From Duganella sp. CF402 (GTDB taxonomy: Bacteria > Pseudomonadota > Gammaproteobacteria > Burkholderiales > Burkholderiaceae_D): a DNA stretch of 64,000 nucleotides. The notes beneath the pieces are model-generated. The model ran no database searches. It saw nothing but the letters and a program-made list of their open reading frames with translations, and had not been told where the DNA came from. Shown here one piece after another: positions 17,879-26,937 of this stretch. The position numbers and the translations under genes are program-made. Location: assembly GCF_900109645.1 (NCBI RefSeq), contig NZ_FOBG01000001.1:3834520-3898519 (forward strand). Direction: 5' to 3'. The first letter of the stretch is position 1; the number at the start of each line of letters is the position of its first letter.

Positions 17879-19219
17879 ATGACCGATTTCACGCAATTCC
17901 CACCTTCGTTCACCTGGGGCGTCGCCACCAGTGCATTCCAGATTGAAGGCGGCGCCACCGCCGACGGCAAAGGCCCGTCGATCTGGGACACCTTCAGCCA
18001 CACGCCCGGCAAAGTCATCGACGGCACCAACGGCGACGTCGCCTGCGACCACTACAACCGCTACCCGGAAGACGTGGCCATCATGGCCAGCCTGGGCGTG
18101 GACGCCTACCGCTTCTCGATGGCCTGGTCGCGCGTGCAGCCGCAAGGCAAAGGCGCCTGGAACGAAGCCGGCTGGGACTTCTACGACCGCCTGCTGAAGG
18201 AACTGGAAGCCAAGGGCATCGCCGCCCACATCACCCTGTACCACTGGGACCTGCCACAAGGCCTGCAGGATGAAGGCGGCTGGCTGAACCGCGACACCGC
18301 CTACCACTTCGCCGAGTACGCGGCGGAGGTGGCGCGCCGCTTCGGCAACCGCGTGAAAACGATTGCAACGCACAATGAGCCGTGGTGCACGGCCAACCTC
18401 GGCTACGGCAACGCGCAGTTCGCGCCGGGCGTGGCCGACCTGAAACAGTCGATTCAAGTGTCGCACCACCTGGTGCTGTCGCACGGCCTGGCGATGAGCG
18501 CCATGCGCAAGGTCGGCAGCTCGGCCCAGCTCGGCATCGTGCTGAACCAGTGGACCGCCGACCCGGCCACCGACAGCGAAGCCGACAAGGCCGCCGCCGA
18601 ATTCGAATATTCGCGCTCGGTCGAATGGTTCATGGATCCTATCTTCAAGGGCAAGTACCCGGAGTACGCGCTCAAGGTCCACGGTGACAACGCGCCAGAC
18701 GTGCAGCCCGGCGACCTGGAAGCCGCGCATCAGAAGATCGACTTCCTCGGCGTGAACTACTACTTCCGCGCCTTCTGCTCGACCGAAACCCCGCCGCGCC
18801 AGCCGGAGTGCAAGCTGGGCAAGACCGACATGGGTTGGGAAATCTACCCGGACGGCCTGACCGAACTGCTGCTCAAGCTGAACGCCGCCTACGAACTGCC
18901 GCCGATCTACATCACCGAAAACGGCATGGCCAATCCGGACACCATCGTCAACGGCGAGATCCCGGACAGCGCCCGTATCGATTTCGTGCAGCGCCACCTG
19001 AAGGCCCTGAACGACGCCCGCCTGCAAGGCGTGAACATCCAGGGTTACTTCCTGTGGTCGCTGCTGGACAACTTTGAATGGAACTCGGGCTACGCCAAGC
19101 GCTTCGGCATCGTCCACGTCGACTACGCGACCCAGAAGCGCACCTTGAAGCACAGCGCCCTGTGGTACCGTGACTACCTGATCCAACAGCGTCCGCAAAA
19201 GACTGCGCACGCAGCCTGA
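17879..19219 (+). CDS. GH1 family beta-glucosidase
   Basis: A 446-residue glycoside hydrolase family 1 enzyme, cytoplasmic by lack of signal peptide. It cleaves beta-glucosides such as cellobiose. The start FTWGVATSAFQIEGG, the acid/base Glu in THNEPW (about 166) and the nucleophile Glu in YITENGMA (about 350) are intact, as is the C-terminal WSLLDNFEWNSGY. Length equals typical bacterial BglA/BglB. A LacI-type operator lies in its promoter region and an MFS sugar-type transporter follows 106 bases later. Confidence 0.94.
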   Translation: MTDFTQFPPSFTWGVATSAFQIEGGATADGKGPSIWDTFSHTPGKVIDGTNGDVACDHYNRYPEDVAIMASLGVDAYRFSMAWSRVQPQGKGAWNEAGWDFYDRLLKELEAKGIAAHITLYHWDLPQGLQDEGGWLNRDTAYHFAEYAAEVARRFGNRVKTIATHNEPWCTANLGYGNAQFAPGVADLKQSIQVSHHLVLSHGLAMSAMRKVGSSAQLGIVLNQWTADPATDSEADKAAAEFEYSRSVEWFMDPIFKGKYPEYALKVHGDNAPDVQPGDLEAAHQKIDFLGVNYYFRAFCSTETPPRQPECKLGKTDMGWEIYPDGLTELLLKLNAAYELPPIYITENGMANPDTIVNGEIPDSARIDFVQRHLKALNDARLQGVNIQGYFLWSLLDNFEWNSGYAKRFGIVHVDYATQKRTLKHSALWYRDYLIQQRPQKTAHAA

Positions 19220-19237
19220 GCAACGCAACAGCAGTAC

Positions 19238-19263
19238 CGCCGCCAGCCCTCGGGTTGGCGGCG
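19238..19263. other. GC-rich hairpin between GH1 and MFS genes
   Basis: CGCCGCCAGCC and GGTTGGCGGCG form an 11-bp stem (one G-U pair) with a 4-base loop. There is no T-run on either side, so it is more likely an attenuating or mRNA-stabilising hairpin than a full terminator. It could allow unequal expression of the two genes. Confidence 0.45.
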
Positions 19264-19325
19264 CCCGTTGAAGCCGGCCGCAGAGCTGGTGCTACACTCC
19301 GACCGAGAATAACGAGGACGACAAC

Positions 19326-20690
19326 ATGACCACCGCGCAAAAAGTGCAGCAAGAGCTGCCGGACCAACCGTCTCCGGGCGCCACGCCGCCTTCCCTGTTC
19401 CGCGCCATGTTCGCGCGCGGCACGCCGATGCTGTGGGTGCCGAGCGGCTACTTCGCGATGGCGCTGACCTACATGATGCTCACCAGCGTGACCTCCATCA
19501 TGTTCAAAAACCTCGGCATGGACAACGGCCAGGCCGCGCAATACGCGAGCTACCTGATCCTGGCGTACACCATCAAGCCGCTGTTCGCACCGTTCGTCGA
19601 AATGTACCGCACCAAGAAATTCTTCGTGCTGGCCGCGCAGCTGATCGTCGGCGCCGGCTTTGCCGCCGTGGCGCTGGCCATGTCGCTGCCCGATTACATG
19701 GTGATCATGGTATTCCTGTTCGGCGTGCTGTCGCTGGTCGGCGCAACCCAGGACATCGCCTCCGACGGCGTGTACGTCACCGCGCTCGACACCAAGACGC
19801 AATCGCTGTTCTGCGGCATCCAGAGCCTGAGCTGGAACATCGGCCCCATCGTCGCCTCGGGCGGCATGGTGTACCTGAGCGGCTGGCTGCACACCCACTA
19901 CTTCAAGCACCAGGCCGGCACCTTTGGCCCGGAGTGGATCGATTCGTGGCGCATCATCTTCTTCATCGTGGCCGGCATCACCATCCTGACCGCGCTGTGG
20001 CATATGCGCGTGATGCCGGACGGCGCCAAGGCCGAGAACGCGCCGAAGTCGGTCAACGAAGCGGTCTTCATCCTCAAGGATTCCTTCGTCACCTTCTTCC
20101 AGAAGCGCGACGTGTGGCTGATGGTGGGCTTCGCCTTCGTGTTCCGCCTCAGTATCGGCCTGCTGGAAAAAATCGGCCCGTTCTTCATGGTCGATCCGGT
20201 GGCGCAAGGCGGCCTCGGTTTGTCGAACGAGATGCTGGGCCTGATCTACGGCACCTACGGCCTGATCGCCGTGCTGCTGGGTTCCCTGCTGGGCGGCATC
20301 TTCGTGGCGCGTCGCGGCCTGCAGAAAACCCTGTTCACGCTGTGCTGCGCGGTCAACATCCCGAACGTGACGTTCCTGCTGATGTCGATCTACCAGCCAG
20401 ACAACCTGATCGTGATCTGCGCCGGCGTGGCGGTCGAGAAGTTCTTCTTCGGCTTCGGCTCGGTGGGCTTCATGATCTACCTGATGCAGCAGCTGGCGCC
20501 GGGCAAATACACCACCACCCACTACGCCTTCGGCACCGGCCTGATGGGTCTGTGCATGATGGTGACCGGCGTGGTCAGCGGCCACCTGCAGCAGTTGCTG
20601 GGCTATGTGCACTACTTCTGGCTGGTGATGGCGGCCACCATTCCATCGTTCCTGGTCACGTGGTTCGCGCCGTTCCACCATAAGGAATAA
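19326..20690 (+). CDS. MFS transporter, AmpG-like/sugar-type
   Basis: A 454-residue major-facilitator protein with about twelve helices. The opening helices (LWVPSGYFAMALTYMMLTSV) and the VGATQDIASDGVYVTALD segment are typical of the AmpG-like branch, which carries muropeptides or oligosaccharides. Next to a beta-glucosidase it probably imports a beta-linked disaccharide across the inner membrane, which is inference from position. GAGGACGACAAC provides the SD sequence. Its last 35 bases overlap the convergent acyltransferase gene. Confidence 0.83.
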   Translation: MTTAQKVQQELPDQPSPGATPPSLFRAMFARGTPMLWVPSGYFAMALTYMMLTSVTSIMFKNLGMDNGQAAQYASYLILAYTIKPLFAPFVEMYRTKKFFVLAAQLIVGAGFAAVALAMSLPDYMVIMVFLFGVLSLVGATQDIASDGVYVTALDTKTQSLFCGIQSLSWNIGPIVASGGMVYLSGWLHTHYFKHQAGTFGPEWIDSWRIIFFIVAGITILTALWHMRVMPDGAKAENAPKSVNEAVFILKDSFVTFFQKRDVWLMVGFAFVFRLSIGLLEKIGPFFMVDPVAQGGLGLSNEMLGLIYGTYGLIAVLLGSLLGGIFVARRGLQKTLFTLCCAVNIPNVTFLLMSIYQPDNLIVICAGVAVEKFFFGFGSVGFMIYLMQQLAPGKYTTTHYAFGTGLMGLCMMVTGVVSGHLQQLLGYVHYFWLVMAATIPSFLVTWFAPFHHKE

Positions 20691-21711
20691 GCGGAAACCA
20701 CGCCGCCCGCCGGCGCATGAATGGCTGCTCGACCACCTGGTACAGCAGCCATCCGCCGGCCACTCCGGCAAGCATGACCAGCGCGATTCCCGGCGCGCCA
20801 TGCTTGTCGATTCCCATCCCTTCCGACACCACCTTGTACAACGGCTTGTGCGCGAGATAGATCGCGTAAGACCACAGTGCCAGGCTCTCCGCCCCCGGCA
20901 CCCGCACCCGCGCCAGCAGCGAGGTGCCGCTCAAGGCCGCCAGCAGCAACAGGCTGAACGCCACCGCCAGCAACGTAAAGCCGAACGCGGTGATAAAGAA
21001 GGACTCGTCCTCAAAGCGCATCAGCAGCCAGATGGCCAGCGCCAGTCCTGCCGCCAGCAGCAGGTTGCCGTGCCGCAGAATGCGTTCGTACAGCGGCCGG
21101 TGGAAGTTCTTCAGCATGGCGATGGCGACGCCGGGCAGCAGTTCGTCGAAGCGCGCGAAAGTGGCGTAGTACAGCTCTTGCGAGAACGGCGTCCGTCCAT
21201 CGCCCCACGCCAGCGCGCGGAACGTGACGGCGCCGGCCACCGCCAGCACGATCACGGCCCACAGCGCGCGCGGACCGCGCAACAGCAGGATGGCCAGCGG
21301 CAGCAGCAGGTAGAACTGCTCCTCGATACACAGCGACCATGAATGCGTGAAGGTCTGCCCGTATTGCAGGCCGAAATTCTGCGTGAAGGTCAGGAAGCGC
21401 CACAGCGGCGCGGTGGCGCTGCCGCCCAGCACCGCCGGGAACAGAAAATACGCCGCCAGCACCACCGTGTAATTGGGCAGTGTGCGCAGCAGGCGGCGGC
21501 CAAAGAACGTGGCCAGCGGCGCCGGCTGCGACAACAACTGGTTGCCGATCAGGTAGCCGCTGAGCACAAAGAACAAGTCCACGCCGGCCCAGCCGATGCG
21601 GCCGACCGCGCCGAAGTCGCTGCCGCCGGCCACCACGCCGTAGTGGTACATCAAAACCAGCGCAATCGCGGTGGCGCGCAAGGTGTCCAGGCCGTGGATC
21701 CGGGGAGTCAT
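20656..21711 (-). CDS. Acyltransferase 3 family (OafA-like) membrane protein
   Basis: A 351-residue membrane acyltransferase of the type that O-acetylates envelope polysaccharides. The N-terminus RIHGLDTLRATAIALVL and the following MYHYG hold the invariant R..D..RA and the catalytic His. DLFFVLSGYLIG follows, and SWSLCIEEQFYLLLP marks the second conserved block. About ten membrane helices. The frame opens 22 codons earlier, but the ATG at 21711 has GGAAAGGAATGCG upstream. It overlaps the MFS gene tail to tail. Confidence 0.86.
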   Translation of the reverse strand: MTPRIHGLDTLRATAIALVLMYHYGVVAGGSDFGAVGRIGWAGVDLFFVLSGYLIGNQLLSQPAPLATFFGRRLLRTLPNYTVVLAAYFLFPAVLGGSATAPLWRFLTFTQNFGLQYGQTFTHSWSLCIEEQFYLLLPLAILLLRGPRALWAVIVLAVAGAVTFRALAWGDGRTPFSQELYYATFARFDELLPGVAIAMLKNFHRPLYERILRHGNLLLAAGLALAIWLLMRFEDESFFITAFGFTLLAVAFSLLLLAALSGTSLLARVRVPGAESLALWSYAIYLAHKPLYKVVSEGMGIDKHGAPGIALVMLAGVAGGWLLYQVVEQPFMRRRAAWFPLIPYGGTARTT

Positions 21712-21848
21712 CGCATTCCTTTCCGAGTGAGGGGAATGGCGATTCTGCCAACGCCGCGCGGCGCCCGCATCCAACAAGGGACGAAGCCCCGGTTCGGCGT
21801 GACGGCGCGCCGCAGCAGCCCTGCATGCCTTTGCTATACTCGCTGCCG

Positions 21849-22865
21849 ATGAATACTTCCCCTGTCCTCGCCGCGCTCAAGATGCTGGTACTGAACGTGC
21901 TGGCGTGGATTGCGATCAGCGCTGTTGGTGCTTACGGCGCGGCCACCGCTACCGGCTATCTGCGCCTGTGGCAGCAGTGGTGCATCGACTACGTGCCGAT
22001 GATGGTGCTCAGTTCCAGCCTGTGCCTGGCGCTGCTGCGCTGGCCGGCGCTGTTTTCCTCGCGCCGCAACGTGGTGGCCTGGTTCATCGTGGTGATGGTG
22101 CTGTTCCAGCCATTGCAATGGCTGTACCTCGACTGGGTGCGCAGCGGCGACGCCTTCAGTCTGCAAAGCGTGTATCAGGCGCGCCTGCGGATGCGGCGCT
22201 TCAGTTGGTTCGTGACCGGCGCCACGTTTGCCATCATCGTCGCTATCGGCAACTGGCGGCTGGCGCGGGCGCGCGAGCTGGCGCTTGAGCAGCAGCGCAT
22301 GCTGGCCTTGCGCGCGCAGCTGGAGCCGCACTTCATCTTCAACGCCCTCAACGCCATCAGCGCCCTGGTGCGCGAGGGCGACAAGGCGGTTTCGCTGCAG
22401 GGCATCAGCCGCTTGAGCGACTTGCTGCGCTATGCGCTGTCGGCCAGCCTGCGCGACGCCGTGAGCCTGGGCGAGGAACTGCAGTTCGTCCGCGACTACA
22501 CCGGCCTGCAACGCCTGCGCTACGGCGAGCGCCTGCAGATCCAGGTCGACGGCGACGAGCCGCAACTGCACGACATCCCCTGCCCGCCGCTGCTGTTGCA
22601 GCCGCTGATCGAGAACGCGCTGCGCCACGATCTCGATTGCCATCAGGAGCGCAGCGATATCCGCGTGCAGATCGCCCGCCAGGCGGATCTGTTGCTGCTC
22701 ACCGTCTCCAATCCGGTCAATGCGCACGCGCCGGCCAATCCCGGCACCGGGCTCGGACTGAAGAACACGCGCGAACGACTGGCCCTGTTCAATCCCGCCG
22801 CCACGCTGCGCGCCGAACGGCGCGGCGACCGTTTCTACGCCGAGGTTGCGCTGCCATGCGATTGA
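21849..22865 (+). CDS. LytS/AlgZ-type sensor histidine kinase
   Basis: A 338-residue membrane histidine kinase with four N-terminal helices (to about residue 140) and a His-kinase module of the LytS/YehU group: the phospho-acceptor region QLEPHFIFNALNAISALV (about 158-175), an N-box in LIENALRH (about 255) and the GTGLGLKNTRERL Gly box. The upstream TATACT at 21835-21840 lies only 8 bases from the ATG, so the mRNA may be nearly leaderless. Its end overlaps the LytTR regulator by 10 bases, so the two form one signalling unit. Confidence 0.87.
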   Translation: MNTSPVLAALKMLVLNVLAWIAISAVGAYGAATATGYLRLWQQWCIDYVPMMVLSSSLCLALLRWPALFSSRRNVVAWFIVVMVLFQPLQWLYLDWVRSGDAFSLQSVYQARLRMRRFSWFVTGATFAIIVAIGNWRLARARELALEQQRMLALRAQLEPHFIFNALNAISALVREGDKAVSLQGISRLSDLLRYALSASLRDAVSLGEELQFVRDYTGLQRLRYGERLQIQVDGDEPQLHDIPCPPLLLQPLIENALRHDLDCHQERSDIRVQIARQADLLLLTVSNPVNAHAPANPGTGLGLKNTRERLALFNPAATLRAERRGDRFYAEVALPCD

Positions 22866-23611
22866 TCGACTACCTGATCGTCGACGACGAGGCGCCCGGC
22901 CGCGCCAACCTGCGCCTGGCGCTGGCCGCGCATCCCGGCTGGCGCCTGCTGGCCGAATGCGACAGCGCGGCGGCCGCGCGCAGCGCCCTGGCGCAGACAC
23001 AGGCTGACGTCATCTTCCTCGATATCCAGATGCCGCAGGAGAGCGGGCTGGCACTGGCGCGCGAGCTCAGCCGGCGGGCGGTGCCGCCGTTGATCATCTT
23101 CGTCACCGCCTACGACAGTCACGCGCTCGATGCGTTTGAAGTCCACGCGCTGGACTACCTGCTCAAGCCCATCGACGACCGGCGGCTGGCGCAGGCGCTG
23201 GAACGCGCGGTGGCGATGCTCGCCTACCGCCAGCAGGACGGCTACCGCAACGCCCTGCGCAACTACGCCGACGCCCCCCATGACCGCTACGCCGATGCGC
23301 TCAGCGTGCGTTCGATCGGATCTATCGAACAAATCAAGGTGGAAGACATACTGTGGCTGCAATCGGCCGGCAACTACGTCGAGTTGCACCTGGCCGCTCG
23401 CGCGGTATTGCACCGCGTTCCCTTAAGCCGGCTGGAACAACTGCTGCGGCCCGATGAGTTCCTGCGCGTGCACCGCACCGCCATCGTGCGGCGCACGCAG
23501 ATCCGGCGCTTGTCGGTGATCGGCGATGGCCGCTACGAACTGGCGCTGGCCTGCGGCGCGCAATTGGCCGTCAGCGAGCGCTATGTGAACGAACTCAAAG
23601 CCTGCCTGTAA
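22856..23611 (+). CDS. LytTR-family response regulator
   Basis: A 251-residue regulator: receiver domain at about 5-120 (LIVDDEAPGR acidic pair, phospho-Asp in VIFLDIQMP, Lys in LLKPIDD) and a LytTR DNA-binding domain at about 145-250 (IEQIKVEDILWLQSAGNYVE, FLRVHRTAIV). The ATG at 22856 lies within the end of the kinase gene and gives the normal receiver start. Partner of the preceding kinase. LytTR regulators bind short direct repeats; no target is obvious here. Confidence 0.9.
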   Translation: MRLIDYLIVDDEAPGRANLRLALAAHPGWRLLAECDSAAAARSALAQTQADVIFLDIQMPQESGLALARELSRRAVPPLIIFVTAYDSHALDAFEVHALDYLLKPIDDRRLAQALERAVAMLAYRQQDGYRNALRNYADAPHDRYADALSVRSIGSIEQIKVEDILWLQSAGNYVELHLAARAVLHRVPLSRLEQLLRPDEFLRVHRTAIVRRTQIRRLSVIGDGRYELALACGAQLAVSERYVNELKACL

Positions 23612-23616
23612 GCTGG

Positions 23617-23853
23617 TCAGGCGCCGCCAGCGAGGGAGCGCAAGTCTTCCTCGCGCACGCGGCGCTCGGGACCGAGCACGCGGGCGATCACTTGCGGCTT
23701 GAGCCCCATGTTCTGTAACAGCTCCACCGCGCCGGGCGTGCCGATATCACGCTGGACTTGCAGCGCCTGCCGCACGATGAAATCGTACGAGTGCCAACCG
23801 GCAGTGTCCGACGTTTGCGGCGCGCGCTGGCGCCGCTCCTGATCCGGAACCAT
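23617..23853 (-). CDS. Small hypothetical protein
   Basis: A 78-residue soluble, charged protein of unknown function. GAGGAGG sits just upstream of the ATG at 23853, which is the best argument that it is translated. It contains two short amphipathic helices (YDFIVRQALQVQRDIG and GAVELLQNMGLKPQVIARVL) and an Arg/Glu-rich tail. It lies tail to tail with the LytTR gene and downstream of the TorT-like operon, 71 bases after it. Confidence 0.6.
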   Translation of the reverse strand: MVPDQERRQRAPQTSDTAGWHSYDFIVRQALQVQRDIGTPGAVELLQNMGLKPQVIARVLGPERRVREEDLRSLAGGA

Positions 23854-23924
23854 GACGACCTCCTCATCTTTGCATTGCAGGCGCTAGGGTAGCGCAAGAG
23901 CGCGCGCAGCGGCGTACGGTAGGC

Positions 23925-25064
23925 TCAGTCCTTGGCCGGGTCGTGCGACAACACCACCTTGTAGCCCTCGGGCGCGATCGAGGTATCAAAAGGATAGCTG
24001 GACAGGTTCTGCTGGTCCAGCATGCCCAGCTTGATCAGGATGGTATGCGGCTGCTCCTTGCTGCGCCCTTCCAGCAGGTTGACGGCGGCGTTGATCGCTA
24101 CCCGCGCCTGGCTCACGCCCTTGGTGTCGGCGGCGGCATAAATCTCCCTGGTGCGCACCAGGTGCGCGATCTCGCTGGTCAGGTCGTAAGCCACCACGCG
24201 GACCTTGTCGGCCAGCCCGGCCGCCTTTAGCGGCCCCAGCACCGCCGGCGCGCAGCCGGTGCAGCCGAGGATGTAATCGAGCCGCTTGCCATGCTTGGCC
24301 AGGATGCTGCCGGCCAGCTGCGATTGCAAGCCGCGCTCGCTGTCGCCGTAGCGGATATCGAGGATGTTCACTTCGATCGGCGCTTCCTGCGCGGCGATGC
24401 GGGTGCCGTCCACCTCCCCTTTCACCCAGCCGGCGCCCAGCGGCCCCGGCAGCAAGGCAATGTTGATCGACTTCAGGCCGCGCTGCTGGGCGTCGCGGAT
24501 CGCCCAGCGCGTGGCCTCCACGCCCATGCCGCGCAGCGAGGTGGTGACCTTGAGATTGAGTTCTTCGCTGCGGCTGTCGTTGGCCAGTTCCAGCACCGGA
24601 ATGCCGGCCGCGCGCGCGCGCACGATGGAGGGATTGTTGGCCGTCAGGCTGATCGGTGAAATCACGATGGCGTCGTACTTGGCGGCGATGGCCTCGTCCA
24701 TTCTCTGCAACTGGCCCTGCAGGTCGTCGTAGCCGGTGGCCGGCAGAATATCGGCCGCCACGCCGAGCCGCTTGGCCTCGCTGATGACGCCATAGGCGCA
24801 GCCGCCCCAGTACGGGTCCTTCAGGTGCGGGAACAGGAAGGCGATGCGCCAGCGCTTGCTCGCATGCGCAGCCGGCGGATACACGCCCTGCACCAGCCGG
24901 CCGCTGGCCAGCGCGTCGTCGGCCGTACCGTTGAGCTGCACCGGGCGGAAGATCGACGTCACCGGGATCGGCGCGAACTTGGCGCCCTGCTGCGCCAGCG
25001 CCGGCGCAGTGGCGGTCGCGCTGGCGGCCGCCAGTAAGGATAAGCTCAAACAAAACTTCTTCAT
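23925..25064 (-). CDS. TorT-like periplasmic substrate-binding protein
   Basis: A 379-residue exported protein with a signal peptide ending near PALAQQ. The rest is a type-1 periplasmic-binding fold as in ribose-binding proteins and TorT: IAFLFPHLKDPYWGG, YDAIVISPISLTANNP, LDYILGCTGCAPAVLG. Resemblance to TorT (periplasmic partner of a TMAO sensor kinase) is strongest at DPYWGGCAYGV. No transporter genes adjoin it, which fits a sensing role. TGACCATG links it to the preceding SBP gene; the ATG at 25064 is preferred over an upstream TTG. Confidence 0.78.
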   Translation of the reverse strand: MKKFCLSLSLLAAASATATAPALAQQGAKFAPIPVTSIFRPVQLNGTADDALASGRLVQGVYPPAAHASKRWRIAFLFPHLKDPYWGGCAYGVISEAKRLGVAADILPATGYDDLQGQLQRMDEAIAAKYDAIVISPISLTANNPSIVRARAAGIPVLELANDSRSEELNLKVTTSLRGMGVEATRWAIRDAQQRGLKSINIALLPGPLGAGWVKGEVDGTRIAAQEAPIEVNILDIRYGDSERGLQSQLAGSILAKHGKRLDYILGCTGCAPAVLGPLKAAGLADKVRVVAYDLTSEIAHLVRTREIYAAADTKGVSQARVAINAAVNLLEGRSKEQPHTILIKLGMLDQQNLSSYPFDTSIAPEGYKVVLSHDPAKD

Positions 25065-25066
25065 GG

Positions 25067-25876
25067 TCAAGGCCTGTGTTTATCGCTGCATGTTGAGGAC
25101 TGCTGGGGTGCGCCGTCATTCTGCGGCACCAGCACACCGTGGCGAGCGCCCAGCCGCGCCAGTTCGCCCGAACGCACCATCTCGGTGAACAGCGCGTTGT
25201 AGCGGTCGCGCACAGCTTTGAATCTGGCGTCGAGCGGAAAGGCCAGATAGCCATCCAGCTGCGTGATATCGGGGCACAGCACCGCCAGCGATGCGCGCAA
25301 GCGCAGGGTGTCGATCAAACCGATGGTGTTGCGCTCGTTGGTGGCCAGCAGGTCGACGCGGCCGACGGCCAGCATCTGCATACCGTTTTCCAGCTGCGAC
25401 ACTTCGCTGATATCGAGCTGCGGGCGCGCCTGCTCGAACCGCGCGCCGTAATGCCAGCCGCGCACGGCGGCGATCTTGTACTTGCGCAGCGCGGCCAGCT
25501 CGCCTTGCCACACCGGCTCCGTATCGCGGCGCGCGTAAAACACCATGCGGTCGCGGTAGAACGGATGGTCGAGGAAGGCGAAGCGCTTCAGGCGTTCTGG
25601 CGATCGGTACGGCCCGACCAGGATATCGGCCTGCGCCCGCTCCACCATCGCCTGCGCGCGCGGCCACGGATACAGCCTGAATTCGATGCTGTCGCCGGCG
25701 CGCGCGGCCAGGGCGCGCAGCACGTCCACGCCCAGCCCATGCCAGCGGCCGTCCTCGCCCTGCTCGAACAAATGGCTGAACGTGGTGCCGACCGCCACCC
25801 GCTGCGCCGCATGGCTGTCCTGCGGCGCGCTTGCGCCGAGGGCCACCGCCAGCACCAAAGAGATCGTTACACGCAT
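25067..25876 (-). CDS. Family 3 extracellular solute-binding protein
   Basis: A 269-residue exported binding protein of the SBP_bac_3 type (signal peptide MRVTISLVLAVALGASAPQD). Motifs include GLGVDVLRALAARAG, the WPRAQAMVERAQADILVGP segment and YRDRMVFYARRDT, with both lobes present. No permease or ATPase follows, so it may work with the TorT-like protein as a sensor input instead of a transporter. The frame extends far upstream, but the ATG at 25876 gives the signal peptide. The stop is 2 bases before the TorT-like start. Confidence 0.8.
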   Translation of the reverse strand: MRVTISLVLAVALGASAPQDSHAAQRVAVGTTFSHLFEQGEDGRWHGLGVDVLRALAARAGDSIEFRLYPWPRAQAMVERAQADILVGPYRSPERLKRFAFLDHPFYRDRMVFYARRDTEPVWQGELAALRKYKIAAVRGWHYGARFEQARPQLDISEVSQLENGMQMLAVGRVDLLATNERNTIGLIDTLRLRASLAVLCPDITQLDGYLAFPLDARFKAVRDRYNALFTEMVRSGELARLGARHGVLVPQNDGAPQQSSTCSDKHRP

Positions 25877-25899
25877 AGTGGAACCAATACTAGCACGAG

Positions 25900-26817
25900 C
25901 TAGCGCAACTGCCGGCGTAGAAAAGCCACGCTGGCGTCGACGGTCGGCTGCAGCCACGGATCGAACAGCCAGAAGGAATGCGGCGTCTCCGGCAGCAGCA
26001 CCTTTTCGCTGGCCACCCCCGCTTGCGCCATGCGCGCCATCATATCCTCGCGTCCGGCCGCGAAGCGCGGCTGCGCGCTGCCGATGAACAGCATGGGCGG
26101 CATGCCGGGACGAACGTACTGGATCGGCGAGGCCTGGCGCCACAGCGCGCCCTTCTCGGCATAGCGGCCGCCGAACCAGGCGCCGGCCGACGAGGGATTT
26201 TTATTCGGATCGTCCTCGTACCTGAGCGCCAGCTCGCTGGTGAAGTCGGACAGGCCGTCGATGTTGATGATGGCTTGCACGCCCTCGCCGCCCGGCAGCG
26301 TCACGCCGGCCAGGCTGGCCAGCTGGCCGCCGGCCGAACCGCCGGCCAGCGCAATGCGCTGCGGATCGATGTGCAGCTCGTCGGCATGCGCGCGCACCCA
26401 GCGCACCGCGTCCTGCACGTCCTGCACCGCCGCCGGGTAGCGCGCCTCGCCGGACAAGCGATAGCTGATGGCCAGCGCCGCAAAGCCCTGCTGCGCCAGC
26501 CGCACCGCCATCGGCGCGAACTCCGAGCGGTAGCCGGACTTCCAGCCGCCGCCATGCACCAGGATCACCGCAGGCAAACGCTCGCCCGCCGGCAGCCAGG
26601 CGTCCAGCTTCAGACAGCGCGCGCCATGCTGCGCATAGACCTGATCGGCGACTTTGCGCACGCCGTCCGGCAGCGCGGCGCCGGCGATCTGGATCTGCGG
26701 ATAGTCGCGCGCCAGCTTCGCATAAGTGTGCGGCGCATCGTAGGTGTTGGCGGGATCGGGCGGCGGCTCCACGCAGGCCAGCGTGGCCGCTGCGAGGACG
26801 GTACTCAGGAACGGCAT
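25900..26817 (-). CDS. Exported alpha/beta-hydrolase (esterase/lipase, BD-FAE-like)
   Basis: A 305-residue hydrolase with a short signal-like N-terminus (MPFLSTVLAAATLACVEPPP). The oxyanion motif is VILVHGGGWKSG (about 105), the nucleophile Ser is in LAGGSAGGQLAS (about 180) and the C-terminal His in PETPHSFW (about 280). These fit the hormone-sensitive-lipase-like family that removes acyl groups from small esters or polysaccharides. A Cys at the end of the leader may indicate a lipoprotein, uncertain. First gene of the operon with the two binding proteins. Confidence 0.82.
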   Translation of the reverse strand: MPFLSTVLAAATLACVEPPPDPANTYDAPHTYAKLARDYPQIQIAGAALPDGVRKVADQVYAQHGARCLKLDAWLPAGERLPAVILVHGGGWKSGYRSEFAPMAVRLAQQGFAALAISYRLSGEARYPAAVQDVQDAVRWVRAHADELHIDPQRIALAGGSAGGQLASLAGVTLPGGEGVQAIINIDGLSDFTSELALRYEDDPNKNPSSAGAWFGGRYAEKGALWRQASPIQYVRPGMPPMLFIGSAQPRFAAGREDMMARMAQAGVASEKVLLPETPHSFWLFDPWLQPTVDASVAFLRRQLR

Positions 26818-26855
26818 GCAAACCTCAGGGGAGAAACACACGCCGCCAGTATCGC

Positions 26856-26896
26856 ATAAAAAAAACCCCTCGACCCGGGGAAGGCGCGAGGGGTTT
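26856..26896 (-). terminator. Rho-independent terminator of the TonB-receptor gene
   Basis: AAACCCCTCG (26863-26872) pairs with CGAGGGGTTT (26887-26896), a 10-bp stem. Read on the minus strand the hairpin is followed by a run of eight T. It lies 42 bases past the receptor stop codon. Confidence 0.85.
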
Positions 26897-26937
26897 AAGA
26901 CCACAGACAACACTGGACTACATGAAAAACTCTTTGC

